From assembly GCA_963575745.1 (NCBI GenBank), contig CAUYUJ010001336.1, forward strand, positions 891,931-955,930: a DNA stretch of 64,000 nucleotides, written 5' to 3'. The notes beneath the pieces are model-generated. The model searched no databases, was not told the origin of the DNA, and was given only the letters and a program-made list of their open reading frames with translations. The stretch's first letter is position 1. Every line of letters begins with the position of its first letter. Of the stretch, positions 41,201 through 52,009 are shown in pieces. Source of the DNA: Prorocentrum cordatum (Eukaryota; Sar; Dinophyceae; Prorocentrales; Prorocentraceae). A program made the translations under genes and the position numbers.

Positions 41201-41574
41201 CCCCGAAGGTCAGCTCCGATCCCTTCGTCTTTCCGAAGAAATAGCTTGAGCCACTCTATGTCCACCTCTATTTGAATATTCCATGTTTTTGGGTATCCCC
41301 ACAATTCGTTGACCAATATGTGCATGCACGGCGTGTCCGCATGAAACATCCTCACGAAGTAATGCAGTCTCCGCCTCCGAGTGGACATGTGGATCGGCAC
41401 TTCGTCGCACAGATAGATCTCGTCGTCAGTGGCCTGTTTGGCTGATTGTGCATTCTGTTGCCGTCTTACCACTGCTCTCAGACTTGCCATGTGTCGGCTT
41501 TGGAACTGATGTCGTTGTTGCGCAATCAGCGGCCCCCAGACCTCGCAATCTCTATTTGAGCTTGCTGCAAGCAA
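41191..41574 (-). pseudogene. LINE post-RT segment, frameshifted from the downstream ORF
   Basis: 127-residue frame with RRQQNAQSAKQATDDEIYLC and STRRRRLHYFVRMFHADTPC, then YPKTWNIQIEVDIEWLKLFL. The RRLHYFVR...A...W..LF pattern matches the segment between RT and zinc fingers in dinoflagellate LINEs. It ends in a TGA ten codons after a G6 tract where the downstream frame takes over, so a one-base indel separates the two. Confidence 0.55.
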
Positions 41575-42760
41575 ATGCCGCCAGGTACTGGGTCTTGGCC
41601 TTGGCGCCCACCTGGTGTAGCCGAAAAACTGACTTCTTCAGGGGCCCTTCGGCCGAGCGGTGGTCGATGCTTCTTCGCATCAGGTTCGGTCCTTGCGCGG
41701 CCGGAGCAAGGCAGGTGCAGACGGTGCGCGGAAGGCGCGCGGCCGCGCGGGGGGCGCGGGCGCGAGAGCGCGCGAGCGCACCAACCAGAGCACGCGGGCG
41801 AATGTGCGAAGAGCTGCCCAGGCCCTTCCCGCGAACACACGAAGCGTTTCCTGTGAGCTGCTTGGGCGCTTCCCACGAGCCAGGGACGCCCACACAGGCG
41901 ATGCCCAGGGATCTGCCTGGGCTCCGCCCGCGAGCCTATAAAGTGCTGTCTCGGAGCTGCGCGCGAGCTCGGGAGGCGCTGCGAAGGTGCTGCGCAAACG
42001 CTTGCGGCACACGTGCAGGGAACGATCACGAAAACGCTTGCGGGACACGCTGCGAGCTGTAGCAATTTGGACGCCCAAGCTGGGTACAGAAAGTGGGTAT
42101 GATGCCCAACAGCACATGTCGTCCAAAAGCGACATCGGCCGCTGTTGGGCAGGCAGCGTTCCACCTCAAATGGACAACGTCCGCGGCGACACCGACAGTG
42201 AATCCTGTTTAACATGGGCAGGGGTTGCTGTTGGCCTTTGTACCCATTTTTTCGTACCCATTTCCGTCGTACCGAAGCACGCCGCTGCGGCCCCCTCTGA
42301 CCGGCAGCTGTGGAACGGAGACTTGCCTGATCATGCCTGCCGGCCTCTGATTTATATATATATATATGTAACAAAAAACAATGTTTCTCTCGAGGAGCTA
42401 TCCGGGAACCTCCCTCCCGCCCCTCCCTCTCTCCTCCCTATGTTCCCCCCTCTTGCCCTTCTCCCCCCCCCCCCCCCCTCCCTCCGATCCACTCCCTTAG
42501 ACCCCGGCTTCTGTTGGGGAGTCGCGGCGCGTATTTCAGCAGCAGTATTTCTGCAGCGTGCAGCCTCTGTTTCGCTCCTCCCCAGGCCGGCTCCATTACA
42601 CTGCGGAGCGTTCGGCTCCTTCCATGCTACTGATACTTGTTCGTCCGACTTTACGGCCCCTTCTACTCCCATGTTATGGGGCCTGTCCGTGGTGAGCGAC
42701 TCGCGCAACGCGCAGTCGCCCCCTCGTCTTGCATCTTTCTCCAGTTATTGGAACTGCCTC
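41575..42760. other. No supported gene
   Basis: Contains an Arg/Ala-rich plus-strand frame with internally repeated AAACGCTTGCGG.ACACG words (41990-42055) and a C13 homopolymer near 42466. No recognisable protein. Confidence 0.4.
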
Positions 42761-42774
42761 TTCGGAGGCAGGCC

Positions 42775-43231
42775 ACCGTCCTAGTTCTAGTCCTAATCCT
42801 AGTCCTAGTCCTACTCCCCTCCCTCCTGCTCCTCCGCCTCCTCCCCTTCCTCCGCCTCCTCCTCCTCCTCCTCCTCCTCCTCCTCCTCCTCCTCCTCCTA
42901 CTCCTATTCCTCCTCGCCCTGCTGCTGCTGCTGCTGCTCGTCCTCCTCCTCCTCCTCCTCCTCCTCGTCCGCCTCTTCCTCCTCCCTCCTCCTCCCTCCT
43001 CCCTCCTCCCCCTCCTCTCCTCCTCCCTCCTCTCTCTCCTCCTCCTCCTCCTCCTCCTCCTCCTCCTCCTCCTCCTCCTTCGCCCTCCTCCTCCTCCACC
43101 TCCACCTTAACCCCTCCTCCATCATCAGCATCATCCGCATCATCAGCATCATCCTCATCAACAGCAGCAGCATCCTCATCCTTATCCTCATCCTCATCCA
43201 TCCTCCTCATCCTCATCCTCATCATCATCAG

Positions 43232-43269
<38 letters not shown>

Positions 43270-43282
43270 GCATCAGCATCAG

Positions 43283-43318
<36 letters not shown>

Positions 43319-43570
43319 CATCCTCATCATCATCACCAGCAGCATCATCATCATCAGCATCATCATCAGCACCGTCAGCATCATCATCATCAGCAGCATC
43401 ATCAACATATTCCTCATCCTCCTCATCACCATCGTCATCATCCTCATCCTCATCCTCATCCTCCATCCTCCATCCTCCATCCTCCATCCTCCTCCTCCTC
43501 CTCCTCCTCCTCCTCCTCCTCCTCCTCCTCCTCCTCCTCCCTCCCTCCCTCCCTCCCTCCCTCCCTCCCT
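42775..43570. repeat. (TCC)n and (CAT)n arrays
   Basis: CTAGTC repeats (42780-42810), then (TCC)n to 43100, (CAT)n to 43480, and (TCC)n/(CCCT)n to 43573. Followed to about 43860 by a degenerate TGGGGCCTCCTGAAGCC repeat. Confidence 0.95.
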
Positions 43571-44085
43571 CCCGTCGGGGCGACCAGGAGGGGATACCGG
43601 TATCCCCCTTGATGGGCCTCCTGAGGCCTCCTGGAGCCCATGGGGCCTCCTGAAGCCTTCTGGAGCCCATGGGGCCTCCTGAAGTTTCCTGGAATCTCCT
43701 GGGGCCCCATGGGACCTGCTGGGCCCACTTGGCACTTCCTGATGCCTTGTGGGGCCTCCTGGGACCTTCTGGGGCCTCTTGTGACATCCTAATAACTCCT
43801 GTAGTATACTGAAATATCCTGGGGCCTTCTGGGACGTCCTGGGACTCCCTGTGGCCTCCTGCGGCCTCCTTGGACAACGCGGAATCACTTGGAGCATCCT
43901 GATTTATACTGGGACTTCGTAGGGGCGTTCCGTCAATATGCACGCATATCTTCGTATGCTATATGATATGAAATAGAATTTGCATCTAGTCTGCTACATG
44001 TACTTATAATAACATTTTAATTTGTTTATATAGATGTAGATTAGTACAGACTCACATACATATACACTAATATTAGTATACTAGT

Positions 44086-44189
44086 GTACGAATATACTAA
44101 TATGCGAATCTACTCATATATCCATAAAAATATATATGTACGAATATACTAATATGCGAATCTACTCATATATCCATAAAAATATATAT
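44086..44189. repeat. Perfect two-copy 52-bp tandem repeat
   Basis: GTACGAATATACTAATATGC ... CATAAAAATATATAT is present twice with no differences (44086-44137 and 44138-44189), in an AT-rich island (43930-44220). Confidence 0.9.
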
Positions 44190-44344
44190 ATATGTATGCA
44201 TATGTGTGTGCGTGTGTACTCAAAAGCAACAGTGCACAGAGGGCCCCAGGAGGCCACCAAGATAGCTCCAAGACGGCCTAAGGCCTCCAAGACGCTCCAG
44301 GACGGCCTAAAGTGGCCACAAGACAGCCCAAGAGGGCGCGGGGG

Positions 44345-44463
44345 CTGCGCAATCGCCGTCGCCGTCGCCGTCGCCGTCGCCGCCGTCGCCGTCGTCGCCG
44401 CCGCCGCCGACGACGACGACGATGGCGACGACGGCGGCGGTGACGACCGCGACGACGGCGACC

Positions 44464-44505
<42 letters not shown>

Positions 44506-44512
44506 ACGAGGA

Positions 44513-44543
<31 letters not shown>

Positions 44544-44570
44544 GACGACGACGACGACGACGACTGCCAG
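44345..44570. repeat. (GTCGCC)n and (GAC)n arrays
   Basis: CGCCGTCGCCGTCGCCGTCG switching to GACGACGACGACGACGACGA. Asp- or Ser-rich frames are artefacts. 44600-45265 beyond it holds no supported gene. Confidence 0.95.
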
Positions 44571-45270
44571 GCCGGCCTCAGTAGATCTATAGACCTCCTT
44601 CTCTTGAGAGAAACAACAGCAGTGCGCGCGCAACCTCTTGGAGTCTTCTGAGCGTTCTGGGAAAAACCTTGGACCCCCAGGGGGTACATGGGGCACCTTC
44701 TCGGCGTGCTGCAAAAGAAATCAAAATAATAGTTGGAGATATAACTGAAACTGCATTTCTACGTGGGCCCTTTTTGGATGCCCCTGTGGCCGTCTTGGAG
44801 CGAGGACCTCTAAAACATGCGCACTGTTTGCGTGGGAGCTGACCCCACTGAAGCACATGGACATCCTGAGGCGTGCGCGGTGCTATGGCGGAAGCCGACA
44901 CTTGACAGAAACAGCGCTTCATTCCCCTAGCAATCGCAGACAGAGAGAGGCCCAACAATGCAGCATCGACGCACAAGGGCCAAACGGCGCAGCATCGACG
45001 ACTACCGCGATGGCGGCGCTCGCTGCCCAAGAGTGATGGAAACTTTCCGACCGGCCACTTGGGCCTCGGCCTACAGCTCCAAATTGGATTGCGGTTGAGG
45101 GCGGCAGCTATGTTTCACGCGTGGCGGCTGTGCGGCGAAATTTATTAACCATCTGCTCAAACGCCCAATGCCGCGAACTTGCATGTTCATCCATTCGCCT
45201 TCTGCACAGCCTGATCAGCGCAAGGCAATGGCCATCTCGGCTGCCCCCCCCCCCCGCGCATTTCGAAAGT

Positions 45271-45318
45271 CATCGGTTCGCCGCCCCCAGCGACCAAAGT
45301 CATCGGTTCACCGCCCAC
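45271..45318. repeat. Two-copy 24-bp direct repeat overlapping an ORF stop
   Basis: AAAGTCATCGGTTCRCCGCC occurs at about 45269 and 45294; the second copy contains the stop codon of the 45300-45983 frame. Confidence 0.7.
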
Positions 45319-45983
45319 CGCGGGCGGTTGAGCTGCGCCGCGGAGAAGTCCCAGTCGTCCGACAGTGTCGCCTGCTTGGCCACGGCCGCGCCGGTGCTGG
45401 CCGAGGCGCGGCCGCCCGCGGCGAAGAAGGCCAGCGCCCCGGGGCCCATCGCGGAGTGGGCGGTCGCGAGCGCGCCGGGCGCCACCTCCGCGGCGCCGTC
45501 CACGAACGCCTGCTCCAAGTAGAGGAAGGCGTTCTTGCCGGTCAGCGCCCCCGCGGCGCCGGCGAGCGAGAGCTGGAACCGCTTCGCGGCCAGTCTGTTC
45601 GCCGCCCTGCGGGTCGCGGCGCCGAGCTTGACCTTGTCGGTCTTCTTCGCCTTGACGGCGCACTTCCCTGCGCCTTTCGCGGTCGCCGCGGCTCGCAGGC
45701 CCTTGAGCTTGAGGTTGTGCTTGCGCGCCTTGACGACCCGCTTGGCCTTCGTCAGTTTCTGGTCGGCGAGGGCCTCGCGGTTGGCCGCCCGCAGCAGCAG
45801 CTTGTTGAAGCGGTCAGAGAAGAGGCCGTCCTCCGGGGCAGCGGCCGCGGCGGTCTTCAGAGCCGCGAAAACGTCCCCAACGCCTGCCGCGTGGTCGTCG
45901 AAGTCCGCCAGGCTCTTCTCGAACTCATCATGGAAGCGCCTCCCATTCACCGTCCCATTCACGTGGCCGCGAGCACCGACGGC
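45300..45983 (-). CDS. Ala/Lys-rich ORF, probable 3' exon of unknown gene
   Basis: Minus-strand frame of about 225 residues from an in-frame TGA near 45995 to TGA at 45300. Text includes RRFHDEFEKSLADFDDHAAG, DVFAALKTAAAAAPEDGLFS, RFNKLLLRAANREALADQKL, KNAFLYLEQAFVDGAAEVAP and ends AAQLNRPRWAVNR. It is helix-prone with a basic middle (KARKHNLKLKGL, KAKKTDKVKLG). There is no ATG near the beginning, so it is probably a terminal exon whose acceptor could be CAG at about 45992. Not low complexity, which favours a real gene, but no family is recognised. Confidence 0.45.
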   Translation of the reverse strand, partial: AVGARGHVNGTVNGRRFHDEFEKSLADFDDHAAGVGDVFAALKTAAAAAPEDGLFSDRFNKLLLRAANREALADQKLTKAKRVVKARKHNLKLKGLRAAATAKGAGKCAVKAKKTDKVKLGAATRRAANRLAAKRFQLSLAGAAGALTGKNAFLYLEQAFVDGAAEVAPGALATAHSAMGPGALAFFAAGGRASASTGAAVAKQATLSDDWDFSAAQLNRPRWAVNR

Positions 45984-46779
45984 CGCGAACTGCGCTCAAC
46001 CTGACATCGGGGGCCGCAGGCCGAGCGCGCTCACCTTCAACTATACCGCTGCACTCCGGGGGGGGGGGTAACGCGCGCAGCGGAACGCGCCGCTTAAGAC
46101 GCGTTTCGCTGCCCGTTTTCGATAAAAGGAAAATGCGCGACTGGTGACCCCCAGCCTTCCGCAGGGCGCGGCGCGCGGTCTGCGTGCTCGTGTCTGGCGG
46201 CCCTCTGCGCAATCGCTGGAAAAAATATCGCAACCGCTGGGGGGCCGCGCACGGCGTCGGGAAAAATGCCCTGGGACGACGCCGACCCTCTCTAAACACG
46301 CGGCGGTTAAAATCTGAACCGCTCAGGAAACCACGAAAGTGGCGACGGGCAGGGAACCGCGAGGTCTCGGCGGGGCCTGCGTGGTCCGCAATTCGCAGCC
46401 CCCCCGCCGGAAGCCGCGAGATCTCGACGGAGTCTGCGTGCTCACCGACACCGCTGGGCCTCGCAAGATCCCGCGAAACTGGCGACAGTTGCACAGTTCG
46501 CAACCCCCGCGGGGAGCCGAGCTGGAGGAAGGAGAGAAGGGGTGAGGGAACGGAGGAAGGGAAGACAGGGAGAGGGAGGAGGAAGAGGAAGAATATGGAA
46601 ACCACCATGATCGATTCAAATCAAGAGTTCAAGCAAAGAGGGGTCGAAAAACACGTGGATTACAAAGGTACGGGGCCATTGATGCGGAGCCCCATGCCCA
46701 TCAAACCAAACCAGATTGAACACCGAGTGCTGTAATGTAGCGGTTGGAATATTCGGATTGCGTCCTAAGGAAAAGTGAA

Positions 46780-47030
46780 AGTTCGTCAGCGCCTCCCAGG
46801 CGTTGACACGAGCTGGCTTCGCGATCCAGACGAAGTCGCGTGGCTTATAGACCTGCAACGCAGGCGCGTCGATCCAGACCTTCTCGGCGCACTTCAGGAT
46901 CGTCTCTGCCATGTCTGGCTCGTCTATCATGGCCTGGCGAGCCGCCAACAGCTGGCGCAGCGGGAAAGGCCCGTCGGGCACGTCGAAACGAAAAGCCATG
47001 CACGGCTTGGCCGCGCTGGCGGGGTGGCGC
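46780..47030 (-). CDS. Exon-like fragment, unknown
   Basis: Minus-strand frame reads KPCMAFRFDVPDGPFPLRQL, LAARQAMIDEPDMAETILKC, AEKVWIDAPALQVYKPRDFV and WIAKPARVNAWEAL, a well-mixed protein composition with Trp, Met and Cys that contrasts with the surroundings. The upstream frame is open to 47125 but AT-rich and less protein-like. Candidate boundaries are CGCCAG| near 47020 and GGGAG|GCGC near 46793. It may belong with the ORF at 45300-45983. Confidence 0.4.
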
Positions 47031-47039
47031 TGGCAGTGA

Positions 47040-47690
47040 CCAGGCCAGCGAGGCTGGGTCCGAACCAAAACAGGCTGCATAATGAATACACATTCAACGC
47101 AACACAAAGGACAATGCATAATCACTTCAATATCAATATTGTGTTATGCTATGCCATAATATCGCATGTGGCGATGTTTGCGCGGCCATGCAGTGCGCTA
47201 TGATATGCGCTGCCGTGTCATGAGACATACGATGTCCCGCGTTGTGATCTGCTATACTGAAAAGTACAAGTGGATCCCACCAGCCCTTGAGGGCGTGAGT
47301 GGTCTCAAGGGCTTGTTTTGCTAAACTCCCTTCTTCACATTCGGGGAGGGGTCCCCCCCCCTACCTCCTCCCTCCCCAGGGCGTGGAGGGAGGGTGTCGC
47401 GAGCGGTCAGGGCGCCCAAGATGGCCCAAGATGGCTCTCAGAGGGTCCCAGAACGCCCAAGATGACCTCCAAGATCGCGCAAGATAGCCCAAAATGGTTC
47501 AGGATAGCTATCAACATGCATCCAAGAGCTCCCAAGATCGCCCTAGGACGGCTCCAAGTGCCCTCGGAGCCCCCCCGGGAAGCCCTCAAGAGGCCTCCAG
47601 CATCACCAAAAACTTTGGCCACGCACCGAAACACTTTTTGATCAAAAAGTGCGCCCTTGCGCGTTTTAGCCGCCGCGGTGGTTAGAAAAA
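47040..47690. other. No supported gene
   Basis: 47400-47600 is a degenerate CCCAAGATGGCCCAAGATGG repeat. The rest shows nothing recognisable. Confidence 0.45.
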
Positions 47691-47959
47691 CCCTGGGCCC
47701 TCGATTCTCAGATCTCCAGAAACCCCGGAATCCTGAGGCATACCTTGACTTTACCTTAAGACCTCCTGGCGTATCCTGAAGTCTCCTGCGGCCTTCTGCT
47801 CAATACTACGAGGGCGTCTTCCTCCTCCTCTGCTCCCCACTCCCCTCCCCCCCCCGGAGGCTACAGGAGGACCGAGGAAGTCTCAGGGGGTCCCAGACGG
47901 CTCCAGGAGGTTCCAGGATCTACCGAAATTCATGAAAACCATACAGTTCAACAAAATTC

Positions 47960-48945
47960 CGTAGGCTCTAGTACTCCAGGAAATCTTGAACCCCGAAAGC
48001 TACCAACCCTCAGAATTTTGAAAATTTCGATTTTTTCTCGAAAAAATCGAACATTTCAAACACTTTGAACATTTCGAAAACTCTGAAAATATCAAGCAAA
48101 GTTCCCAAGGGCCAGATAATCCGAGAAGCCAGGCGACCAGGATCCCCGAAAACTCCAAACCCTCAGGAGCTTGAAAATGTCATATGTTCAAAAAATCGGA
48201 AATTCCAAACACTTTAAAACTTTCAAAAATTTCGAAATTGTCACAAATTCCCAGGGGCCAGAGAATCCGAGACGCCAGGCGACCAGGAACCCCGAAAACT
48301 CCAAACCCTCAGAATTTCAAATATTTCTATGTTGTCGAACATTTCGAAACTTCCAAACACTCGGACATTTTAAAACATTCGAAACTTTCAAGAATTCCAG
48401 AAATTCCCACGGATCAGAAAATCTGAGAAGGCAGGCGACCAAGATCCCCGAAAAGCCCAAACCCTCAGAATGTTGAAAAACTCGTGTTTTTCAGCGAATT
48501 TCGAAAATCCCAAACACTTTGAAAATTTCAAAAAATTCAGAAAATCTAAAACTCTCAAACTTCTCAGGGGCCAAAGAATCCGAGAAGGCAGGCGACCAGG
48601 AGCCCCGAAAACTCCAAACCTTCAGAATTTCGAAAAATTCTTTTTTTTTGTTTCTGAAAATTTCGAAACTTCCAAACAATTTGAACATTTCGGATTTTCT
48701 TTAGAATTTGAAAATTTGCAAAACAAAAAAAAATCCCAGGGGCCAAAGAATCCGAGAAGCCAGGCGACCAAGATCCCCGAAAACTCCAAACCCTCAGAAT
48801 TTTGAAAATCTAAATTTATCGAAAATTTTGAAAATCCCAAACACTTTGAAAATTTCAACAACAAATCAGAAATTTTCGAAATTTTCAAAATTCCAAGGGG
48901 CCAGAGAATTTGAAATCTGAGCAACCAGATATTCGAAAACCGCAC
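47960..48945. repeat. 145-170 bp tandem repeat, about six copies
   Basis: Each unit has GGGGCCAGAGAATCCGAGAA, CAGGCGACCAGGATCCCCGA, AAACTCCAAACCCTCAGAAT and an A/T-rich tail of TTTCGAAAATTTC words. Unit starts near 48108, 48252, 48412, 48567, 48738 and 48897. Frames are artefacts. Confidence 0.9.
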
Positions 48946-49034
48946 GAGGAATCCCGACGGCCCTGAGATCTCCTGGAGAGGCGTCAGCGATTCCACTGAC
49001 CCCCCCAGGTCCAGGGAGGAGGAAGTTGATGGAA

Positions 49035-49600
49035 TGAGAAGAGGTGCGATGGGCGAAGAAGAGGAGGAGGAGGAGACAACGACGACGAGGATGAGGAGGA
49101 GGAGGATGAGGAGGAGGAGGAGGAGGCGGAAGGAGAGAGGAGTGAGGAGGGGTATGAAGTTGGATACCGGTCTCCCTTCCTCGTCGCCCATACCCCTCCC
49201 TCCCTCCCTCCCTCCCTCCCTCCCTCCCCCCTCGTTCCTCCTCGTTTCTTCTCCTCCTCCTGCTCCTCTTCCTCCTCCTACCCGTCCTCTTCCCTTCCCC
49301 CCTCCCCTCCCCTTCCCTCCGTCCCTCCCCCCCTCCCCGGCCGTCCTTCCCCACAGCGCAAGCCGCGGCGTCGCCCTGGGCCGCCGCGCGCTCCGCGCCG
49401 CCCGCGCCGCCGCCGGCCTCCGTCGCGGGCCCCCTGTGCCCTCGCCCTCCCTCGCCCTCCCTTGCTTCCCCGCGTCCCCTCCCTGGCCCTCCCTTGCTTC
49501 CCCGCTCCCCTTCCCTCCCCCTCCCCCTCCTTCGAGCGCCGCCCACCCCGTTCCGCCGCTCCACCTCCCCTCGTCCGTCTCCCCCCCCCCCCCCTCCTCC
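49035..49600. repeat. (GGA)n then (TCCC)n simple sequence
   Basis: 49050-49140 GGA-rich, 49190-49230 (CCCT)n, 49260-49600 C-rich. The 401-residue plus-strand frame across it is low complexity. Confidence 0.85.
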
Positions 49601-49779
49601 TGGCGCCTCTCTTTCTTCCCCTTTTCCACCAATAAGCAATCTCATGACTGCTCTACCTCCTCCCTCCCCGTGGAGTTGTCCGGGAGATCATCCGCCCCCT
49701 CCACGTGTTCTTTTTTAACGCATAGGGTTTCAAACATCGATTGTACTTATTACAATCGGTCGTATTCCAATCTATTCTC

Positions 49780-50300
49780 TTCGGTGCTTCAAAATGGTGC
49801 TCCCGCTACAACGTTGGCCTCATTTTCGGATCGGCGCTTTGCTCCCGTCTTTCAGAATGGTGCTCTCGCCCCAGCGCGGGCCACTTTTCCAGATCCAAGT
49901 CTTACTTCACTGTGGTCCCCCCATTCTTTCCCCTCCTCCGCCTTCCACTGGCCCTCCCGTTATATTCCTGATACTGCTGTTCGTCTCGCTCCAGCGCGGG
50001 CTACTTTTTTGGATTTGATTATTGTTTCATCCTTGTCGCCCCCCTCATTTCCCGTCCTCCGCCTTCCCCTGGTACTTCTTTCCTTCCCGATCCTTCCGCT
50101 TTGGTTCCTGCTAAAGCTGTTCGTCCTCATCTTTTTCCTCCCGCTCATCCTGCTGCTCACCAGCCGCCTCGTCCTCCTGTGCTCGCAGCTCCTCCTTTTG
50201 CCCGGTTGCGCACCACACAAAAGTGGTCTCCCTGTGTGAGTCGCGGGTCGGCCATGCCACGCGTCCGCGGAGGAAGAAGCATCAGCGCCACGGGACGGGA
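49780..50300 (+). other. Possible degenerate coding remnant
   Basis: Plus-strand pieces in different frames look protein-like: SVLQNGAPATTLASFSDRRF (49780-49850), then GALAPARATFPDPSLTSLWS, and VPAKAVRPHLFPPAHPAAHQ with PPFARLRTTQKWSPCV (50100-50240). An internal repeat (CAGCGCGGGCYACTTTT at about 49875 and 49993) is present. It could be a retroelement remnant. Low confidence. Confidence 0.2.
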
Positions 50301-50529
50301 TGGGAGGGAGAGATCGGATGCCAGATGAGGCGCGAGCGCACCCAGCTTGCCTCGCCGCCCTCCTCGCCGTCCCCCCTCGTCCGATCCCCTCCTCTTCCGC
50401 CTCGGTCCCCCGCCCTCCGCTGCCTCGGCCCTCCTGCTCCCCTGCCCGGCACAACCCCCCTTCCCCATCCCTTCGTCTGTGCCGCCCCAGGGCCACCCAC
50501 GGTCAAGGCCGGCAGCAGCAGGAAAGGAA

Positions 50530-51340
50530 ATAAGAAGGCATGAGGAGGAGGAGGCAGGAGGAGGAGGAGGAGGAGGAGGAGGAGGAGGAGGAGTAGGAGG
50601 AGCAGGAAGAGGGCGAAGGATACGGAGCAGGAGGGTGAAGGAGGAGGAGGACAAGAAGGAGGAGGGGGAGAAGGTCGAGGAAGATTAAGGGGGAGGATGA
50701 GGAGGACGAGAAGGGAGATGATCACGAGCACAGACACGAGGAGGACGGCGCAGGAGGAGGAGGAGGACGACGAGGAGGAGAGGAGAAGGAAGAGGAGAAG
50801 CAAGAGGATGAGGAGGAGTACAGAACTGATTGGGATGATGATGCTGCTGCTTATGATGATGACGCTGCGCCGCTGATCCTGATGCTGATCTTGATGCTGC
50901 TGCTCATGATGCTGATGATGCTTATGCTTAGCATGACTAGTATTACTAGTATTATGGTGATGGTGATGGTGATGGTGAAGGTGATGGTGACGAGAATGAG
51001 GATGAGAATGAGGAGAAGGAGGAAGATGAGGAGCAGGATGAACAGCGCAGGGGGAGGAGGATGAGGATGAGGATGATGATGATGAGAAGGAGAACAAGGA
51101 GGAGGAGAGGGACGCAGGAGTTCTTCCCGCAGCAACTCGTCACAGCCAAGCAAGGTCACATATCCCAAGGTCCATTTGTTTCGGCGCAGAAGGAGGAAGG
51201 TACATGATGATGATAAGGAGGGTGAGGAGGAATAGGACGAGGGCGCAGGAGCAGGAGCAGGAGGAGGATGAGGATGAGGAGAAGGAAGAGGAGGAGGGGA
51301 AGGAGCAGGAGGGCGCAAGAGGAGGAGGGCGCAGGAGGAG
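50530..51340. repeat. (GGA)n and (GAT)n arrays
   Basis: GGAGGAGGAGGAGGAGGAGG (50540-50590), GATGATGCTGCTGC and GGTGATGGTGATGG stretches (50830-50990), GGA again (51200-51340). Confidence 0.95.
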
Positions 51341-52000
51341 GAGGAGGACCAATGTACACCCAACACGCGTCAACGATGTTGGAATAAAACCTCCCTCCAC
51401 GTTCCCCCTCACAAGGTCCTTCGATCTTTTTTGGTGGAGGGACATGCCCCAATGGAAACCAACCGTCTGAGAACCCTCAATCGTGCCAAATCACGCGCGT
51501 CCTGGGATCTCAGCGTCGCAAACCAACGCGACTTTGGTGCCCTGACATTCCTAAGTCGTGCCGAAACACCACCCCTGGGACTGCAACCCCGCGAATAAAC
51601 GTGACGATTGCTTCCTGACGGTCCTAAATCTGGCCAGAACACAACTCCTGGGACTCCAACCATGCGAACCCTTGAAACTGCTGCTTGCGAACTTTCAAAA
51701 CAAATGTACGCGGCGCTGAGGCGAGACTCACGTTTTTAAACAGAACCGCCCTTCATCCATGTACCTCTTACGCGTTTTTGCATCGGCTGTGCGCGGCACT
51801 AAGGCGAAACCAACATTTGGAAAACCGCCGCCCTCCATCCGCGACGCTGTTGCAATCTGTTCAGACGAATGGGCGCGGCGCTGGATGCAACTGTTGCAAA
51901 GTTCAAGCTTCAGGATCAGGAAGTCCCAGGCGAAACGCTACCGACACCTTTGGTGGCGCGACAGCGAGGGGCCAATTACGGAGAGGGGATGGAGGAGCAG
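51300..52000. repeat. Composite satellite block, copy 1
   Basis: Four sub-blocks in order: GGAGGAGGGCGCAGGAGG plus CCAATGTACACCCA (51300-51440); degenerate 75-80 bp repeats (51440-51700); 83-bp repeats starting at 51705, 51789 and 51870; and a tail with AGTCCCAGGCGAAACGC and GCGACAGCGAGGGGCCAATT. The same order recurs in 52010-52935. Confidence 0.8.
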
Positions 52001-52009
52001 GAGCAATAC

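Larger units (their letters stand above)
39750..41574 (-). mobile_element. LINE-type retrotransposon, 3' fragment
   Basis: Minus-strand fragment holding the region downstream of the reverse transcriptase of a dinoflagellate-type non-LTR element: a frame ending at 41191 and a frame ending at 39750, joined across a G6 tract (41199-41204). No RT domain is found upstream, so the copy is 5'-truncated, as usual for LINEs. The 3' boundary is not defined. Confidence 0.65.

Noticed and set aside
42674-43897. 407-residue minus-strand ORF
   Set aside because: Runs through TCC and CAT microsatellites and a TGGGGCCTCCTG repeat. Composition is Met/Asp/Gly/Glu runs.
45928-46735. 226-residue minus-strand and 183-residue plus-strand ORFs
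   Set aside because: They overlap each other fully. Short internal sequence repeats (CGCAATCGCTGGAAAAAATA / CGCAACCGCTGGGG) explain the openness, and neither has a domain.
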